A stretch of DNA of 64,000 nt, from assembly GCF_007004645.1 (NCBI RefSeq), contig NZ_ML660019.1:1753098-1817097 (forward strand), written 5' to 3'. Shown one piece after another: positions 63,450 to 64,000 of the stretch (within the stretch, counting starts at the first letter, position 1; the number at the start of each line of letters is the position of its first letter). The translations under genes were made by a program, and so were the position numbers. This DNA is from Aliiroseovarius halocynthiae. Lineage in GTDB: Bacteria > Pseudomonadota > Alphaproteobacteria > Rhodobacterales > Rhodobacteraceae. Under the pieces are notes generated by a model. That model worked only from the letters and a program-made list of their open reading frames with translations, had not been told where the DNA came from and ran no database searches.

Positions 63450-64000
63450 TGGGTCCAAATAGGGTTATTTGCTAAGAGAGTGTTTGTTGCTCATCGTAGC
63501 CACCGAGGAGTAGACGATGAGAAAGACAACGAAGAGCCCTGGCGAGAAGATCGTCAAAGATATCAAACGCGCCACGCGCAAGCATTATTCATCCGAAGAG
63601 AAGATCAGGATCGTGCTTGATGGCCTGCGTGGTGAGGACAGCATTGCAGGGCTGTGCCGTCGTGAAGGCATATCCCAAGGCATCTATTACAAATGGTCGA
63701 AGGACTTCATGGAGGCTGGGAAGAAGCGGCTGGCAGGTGACACAGCGCGTGCAGCAAACACCGATGAAGTCAAAGCACTGCGCCGCGAGGCAAAGGATCT
63801 CAAGGAGGTGGGGAACAGACGCTTGAGCTGCGTCTTCTCAAAAAAGCACACTCGGGGATGGGGACGACCACGAATGAGGTATGCCGCATCAGAGAAGCTG
63901 GAGATTATTCGGCTCGTGGAAGAAAGCCATCTGTCAGCGCGTCGGACACTGGCCAAGTTGGGTATTCCACGCACCCCTGAGCCTCCCCAACTGAACTGGT
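63450..64000 (+). mobile_element. IS3-family element, interrupted near window end
   Basis: The left end is placed near TGGGTCCAAATAGGG at 63450, since the SUKH sequence is broken there. OrfA starts at 63517 and OrfB sequence follows from 63874. From about 63970 the expected OrfB sequence (IPRTTFYRWY) is replaced by CCCCTGAGCCTCCCCAACTG, which may be the end of another element. The right end is outside the window. Confidence 0.65.
63517..64000 (+). CDS. IS3 transposase, OrfA and OrfB in one frame, right end open
   Basis: Start ATG at 63517 with GAGGAG upstream. OrfA reads HYSSEEKIRIVLDGLRGEDS, IAGLCRREGISQGIYYKWSK, a helix-turn-helix of IS3 OrfA. Normally OrfA ends out of frame with OrfB, which is reached by programmed -1 frameshifting. 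Here a small indel near 63808 replaces the VVAEQTLELRLLKK-type stretch with GNRRLSCVFSKK, and the frame runs straight into MRYAASEKLEIIRLVEESHL of OrfB. It remains open to the edge but loses OrfB identity after GIPRT. Probably not functional. Confidence 0.65.
   Translation, partial: MRKTTKSPGEKIVKDIKRATRKHYSSEEKIRIVLDGLRGEDSIAGLCRREGISQGIYYKWSKDFMEAGKKRLAGDTARAANTDEVKALRREAKDLKEVGNRRLSCVFSKKHTRGWGRPRMRYAASEKLEIIRLVEESHLSARRTLAKLGIPRTPEPPQLNW

Overview
This is a 64 kb stretch of a high-GC alphaproteobacterial chromosome. The gene set points to a marine Rhodobacteraceae of the Roseobacter group: taurine dissimilation through Tpa, TauR, Xsc and Pta; a class I lysyl-tRNA synthetase; ThyX; zur-znuABC with a His-rich ZnuA; and an FAD/NAD-type domain of the kind Roseobacters fuse to SelD. 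I see no rRNA, no tRNA I can defend and no CRISPR array. Assignments come from reading the sequence against remembered families; no database search was run.

1-20,562 is mostly core housekeeping: thyX (cut by the left edge), gloA, a DUF1194 protein, a MarR regulator, an XRE regulator with sdhE, aspartate aminotransferase, a MATE pump, a lytic transglycosylase, ppk2, a large beta-helix protein without a signal peptide, lysK, a TerB-like protein, a DUF2938/MerR pair, a GST, a PBP4-type peptidase, nadD, an aldo-keto reductase and ettA. 20,563-21,220 is a hairpin-rich gap that contains a possible 31-residue membrane peptide gene.

21,221-30,865 is a catabolic cluster. A tripartite tricarboxylate transporter (TctC-B-A), an aldehyde dehydrogenase, a Tm-1-like protein, an HpaF-type isomerase and an HpaR-type regulator run leftward. 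An IclR regulator and a class III aminotransferase run divergently. The substrate is unknown.

30,907-35,843 holds a cytochrome P450, a glutamine-synthetase-like ligase and a 2Fe-2S ferredoxin in one run, divergent from a class I glutamine-amidotransferase-like hydrolase, with a GntR/FCD regulator next to it. This looks like a gamma-glutamylation module: ligate glutamate to an amine, oxidise it, then hydrolyse. I regard it as the most interesting system here.

36,081-44,040 is the taurine block: tpa, two small genes, tauR, xsc, pta and a second, shorter phosphotransacetylase paralogue. Matching direct repeats spaced 22 nt lie upstream of tpa and tauR and are good TauR operator candidates. 44,054-47,323 is the zinc-uptake locus. 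47,372-50,956 is a fused 5-oxoprolinase. 51,070-55,416 encodes a glutarate route (GabT/DavT-type aminotransferase, glutaryl-CoA dehydrogenase, family III CoA-transferase, PuuR-like regulator). 55,521-56,771 is an imelysin-family protein.

From about 56,800 to the right edge the window changes character. IS3 and IS66 fragments, frameshifted gene remnants, an ABC exporter pair of a less common type, a selD gene reduced to its N-terminal domain, a frameshifted SMI1/KNR4 (SUKH) fragment and an IS3 element interrupted near the end all suggest a decaying, recombining accessory region.
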